Shown piece by piece: positions 61,981 through 64,000 of a DNA stretch of 64,000 bases (position 1 is the stretch's first letter; every line of letters begins with the position of its first letter). Location: the NCBI GenBank assembly GCA_016192135.1, contig JACPUR010000001.1:62001-126000 (forward strand). The letters run 5' to 3'. The DNA is from Candidatus Tectomicrobia bacterium (GTDB taxonomy: Bacteria > UBA8248). The notes under the pieces are model-generated. The model saw only the letters and a list, made by a program, of their open reading frames with translations, had not been told where the DNA came from and did not search any database. The position numbers and the translations under genes were made by a program.

Positions 61981-62199
61981 CTACAGCAGCTCCCGGGGCG
62001 GCACCCCCAGCGCCTCGGCCAGCTTCTGGATGTTGCGCAGGCTGATGTTCCGCTCCCCCCGTTCCACCCCGCCCACATAGGTGCGGTCCAGGCCCGCCTC
62101 GTGGGCCAGCCCCTCCTGGGAGAGCCCCCGCTCCCGCCGCAGCGCCCGCACGCGCTTCCCGAACGCCTCCAGCACCCTCTGCCCGCGGTCCCTCGCCAT
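61981..62199 (-). CDS. XRE-family helix-turn-helix regulator
   Basis: The 72 aa product is almost only a Cro/C1-type helix-turn-helix domain: [20 protein letters not shown], then [20 protein letters not shown] (recognition helix) and [16 protein letters not shown]. Small XRE proteins of this size are DNA-binding repressors of phage and mobile or defence gene sets. The ATG at 62199 gives the usual short N-terminus; an in-frame ATG at 62232 is possible. It is divergent from the AAA ATPase gene, with 290 bases between them, so it may control that gene. This is inferred from position. Confidence 0.85.
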   Translation of the reverse strand: MARDRGQRVLEAFGKRVRALRRERGLSQEGLAHEAGLDRTYVGGVERGERNISLRNIQKLAEALGVPPRELL

Positions 62200-62489
62200 G
62201 GATTCATCGGAGCACCCCCGATGACCATGCATCCACGGACTATAAGTATCATCTGGGTGTAAATTTCCGCGTCGCTATGGTAACAATGGGGGGATTTTCA
62301 GCCGCAAAGGAGGCATTGCCGTTCGGATTCGGCCCGGATTTGGCCGAAAAGGCCCGAACCACCGGGGGGTGGCGCCTGCACCGCCCGAACCTCCCCCGGC
62401 CGGCCCGATTCGAGGGTTGACTTCCCCGGGACACTATACGTCCATTCCTGACGCATACCCGTGCCAGGATCGGGTCGAGGAGGCGGGGC

Positions 62490-64000
62490 ATGGATGACCT
62501 CTACGAGTGCCGGACGGCCCTGGGGTACGTCCGGAACCTCCTCCGCACCCTCCCGGACCTCTCCTCCCCGATGTCCGAAATCCTCGACGAGACTCTCTCC
62601 CACATCCAGGAAGCCTGCCCCTCCCACCGCAGGAGATCACTGGCCCCCCTCCCCGGGCGGAAGGAGGCCGGAAGCCTGGAGGAGCTGGTCCGCCTCCTGG
62701 ACGGCTGGCTCGGGAATCTGCGGGCCTCCCTCCCCAGCCCCCTCCAGCAGAACCTCGAGGTCCTCGCCGACGCCCTCGGCCTGGACGGCCTGGAGGCCGA
62801 GATCCTGGGCCTGGGGGTCCGGGCCGAGGCCTCCCCCGCGGTCCTGGCCCTCTGCTCCGGCCTCAAGTACCGCTGCGGGACCGAGGCCCCCCGGATGCTC
62901 GCCCTCCTCCTCGACGCCCGGCCCGGGGACGTCGGCCGGCGCCTCGAGCCGGAGGCCGCCCTGGTCCGGACCGGCCTCCTGCGCCTGGGGGCCTTCTACA
63001 AGCCCTCCGGCTACGGGATCGACCTCGACGTCCTCCCCCGGGTGAGCCACGCCCTCCTCTCCCCCTCGGGGGGCTACGCCGACCTCCTCCGCCGGCTGCT
63101 GGGCGAAGTGGCCCGGACCCATCTCGCGTGGGAGGACTTCGGCCACCTCGCCGAGGAGCGGGACCTGGCCGCCCGCCTGCTCCACGGCGCCCTCGAGAGC
63201 CGCGCCCGGGGAGTCCACGTCCTCCTGCACGGCCCCACCGGGACCGGCAAGACCGAGCTCTGCAAGGTCATCGCCCACCACCTCAAGATCGACCTCTACT
63301 CCATCGGGGAGAAGAGCGAGGCGGAGGAGGAGTACAACCGCTCCGGGCGGATCGGCGCCTTCCAGCTCGCCCAGCGGCTGCTCCAGAGCCCCCGCGCCGC
63401 CCTCCTCTTCGACGAGATGGAGGACCTCTTCGAGGGAGGCCTGGAGCTCGCCTCCCCCCTCCTGGGCCCCTCCCGCCTCCGGAGGTCCCACGCCGGGTCC
63501 AAGGTGTTCATCCACCGCCTCCTGGAGGAGGCGCCGGTCCCAACCCTGTGGACCACGAACAGCCTGGCCGCCCTGGACCCCGCCGTCGTGCGGCGGATGA
63601 GCCTCGTGATCGAGCTGAAGGCCCCCTCCCGGGGGGTGCGGGAGCGGATCTGGCGCCGCCACCTCGCGGAGCGAGGGCTCGATCTGCCGCCCGGGGAGGT
63701 GAGCGCCCTCGCCCGGGAGGCCGACGTCCCGCCCGGGGTGGTGGCCAAGGCGGTCGAGGCGGCCGGGCTGACCGGGGACCCCCGGAGCCTCCGGCTGACC
63801 GCCCTCTCCCTGGCCCGGGCGCTCCGGGGGAAGTCCCTCCCGCCCCGCCGGGCCCCCCAGGAGGCGCCCTTCGACCCCGGCCTCCTGAACGCCGACCCCG
63901 ACCTCCGCGGGATCCCCGCCGGGTGGAAGGGAGGGTCCTTCTCCCTCTGCCTCTATGGACCCCCGGGCACGGGCAAGAGCGCCTGCGCCCGCCACCTCGC
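62490..64000 (+). CDS. Tandem AAA-family ATPase, partial at right edge
   Basis: About 503 codons are visible with no stop to the window end. The first part (residues 1 to about 240) is helical and unassigned. The first AAA module has Walker A HGPTGTGKTEL (from about 248), Walker B ALLFDEMEDLFEG and a sensor-like TLWTTNSLAALDPAVVRRMS. A second Walker A YGPPGTGKSAC begins near residue 489. This two-ring layout recalls spastin/FtsH-like or MoxR-related AAA proteins, but the exact family is not clear. The ATG at 62490 has GAGGAGG at 7 bases. The codon use is extremely C/G-ending. A long frame on the opposite strand is a shadow. Confidence 0.75.
   Translation, partial: MDDLYECRTALGYVRNLLRTLPDLSSPMSEILDETLSHIQEACPSHRRRSLAPLPGRKEAGSLEELVRLLDGWLGNLRASLPSPLQQNLEVLADALGLDGLEAEILGLGVRAEASPAVLALCSGLKYRCGTEAPRMLALLLDARPGDVGRRLEPEAALVRTGLLRLGAFYKPSGYGIDLDVLPRVSHALLSPSGGYADLLRRLLGEVARTHLAWEDFGHLAEERDLAARLLHGALESRARGVHVLLHGPTGTGKTELCKVIAHHLKIDLYSIGEKSEAEEEYNRSGRIGAFQLAQRLLQSPRAALLFDEMEDLFEGGLELASPLLGPSRLRRSHAGSKVFIHRLLEEAPVPTLWTTNSLAALDPAVVRRMSLVIELKAPSRGVRERIWRRHLAERGLDLPPGEVSALAREADVPPGVVAKAVEAAGLTGDPRSLRLTALSLARALRGKSLPPRRAPQEAPFDPGLLNADPDLRGIPAGWKGGSFSLCLYGPPGTGKSACARHL

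Noticed and set aside
62417-62440. TTGACT and TATACG resembling a sigma-70 promoter before the AAA gene
   Set aside because: The spacing is 12 bases instead of about 17, so it is not supported as a promoter.
62637-63995. A 452-codon open frame on the - strand
   Set aside because: It lies antisense to the tandem AAA ATPase, whose + strand frame has clear Walker motifs. The low-complexity Gly/Glu/Pro composition is what codon-biased GC-rich DNA gives on the wrong strand.

Overview
The window is a high-GC, tightly packed stretch of a Gram-negative-type bacterial chromosome, probably from an uncultured lineage. Rokubacteria, NC10, Tectomicrobia or a deltaproteobacterial group would all fit, but the sequence does not decide between them. 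Many genes overlap by ATGA or TGATG junctions, and TTG or GTG starts with good Shine-Dalgarno sequences are frequent. No tRNA, rRNA, CRISPR array or complete insertion sequence was seen.

From 2 to 54170 every recognised gene is on the + strand and almost all belong to one surface-glycan locus. (1) 2-8429 holds nonulosonic acid (sialic/legionaminic type) genes: the end of a NeuB-type synthase, a glycosyltransferase fused to a decayed CMP-sugar synthetase-like domain, a normal CMP-sugar synthetase, a TylF-type methyltransferase, an orphan TRAP solute-binding protein, an ABC exporter, and a methyltransferase/kinase pair. (2) 8706-13184 is a giant O-antigen polymerase/ligase-like membrane protein whose periplasmic loop carries five jelly-roll-like repeats. 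A second polymerase at 36227-38476 carries one such domain. (3) 14239-18659 matches, gene for gene, the phosphoramidate module known from Campylobacter capsule: a glutamine kinase fused to a cytidylyltransferase, a class I amidotransferase-like hydrolase, and a nucleotidyltransferase. An SGNH protein follows directly. (4) 19998-35847 mixes zinc-ribbon methyltransferases, two alkaline phosphatase/sulfatase superfamily proteins, a heparinase-like lyase, an asparagine synthetase, glycosyltransferases, a HAD phosphatase and sugar-modifying dehydrogenases. (5) 38563-46616 holds epimerases, a GT4 enzyme, an XrtA-type polysaccharide deacetylase, a decayed hydroxyacid dehydrogenase, a LegB-like dehydratase with a nucleotidyltransferase, and an AT-richer YfhO-type membrane protein that seems to have lost its N-terminus. 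(6) 46968-54170 holds two NodU/CmcH-type carbamoyltransferases, a small methyltransferase, a WecA-type phosphoglycosyltransferase fused to the non-catalytic half of a FlaA1/CapD-type protein, and two tiny membrane proteins (DUF5989 and SxtJ-like).

Read together, the locus would make lipid-linked glycan units, polymerise and export them, and decorate them with nonulosonate, carbamoyl, methyl, amide and possibly phosphoramidate groups. The decoration pattern is inferred from gene families, not shown.

After 54776 the style changes. The - strand carries an unrecognised protein, a TM0106-type RecB-like nuclease, and a phage-derived trio (terminase large subunit, DUF5681 protein, ParB-methyltransferase fusion) with no structural genes in view. 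A sparse region of about 0.9 kb follows, with one probable small protein at its end. A XRE regulator on the - strand then faces a tandem AAA ATPase on the + strand that runs off the right edge.
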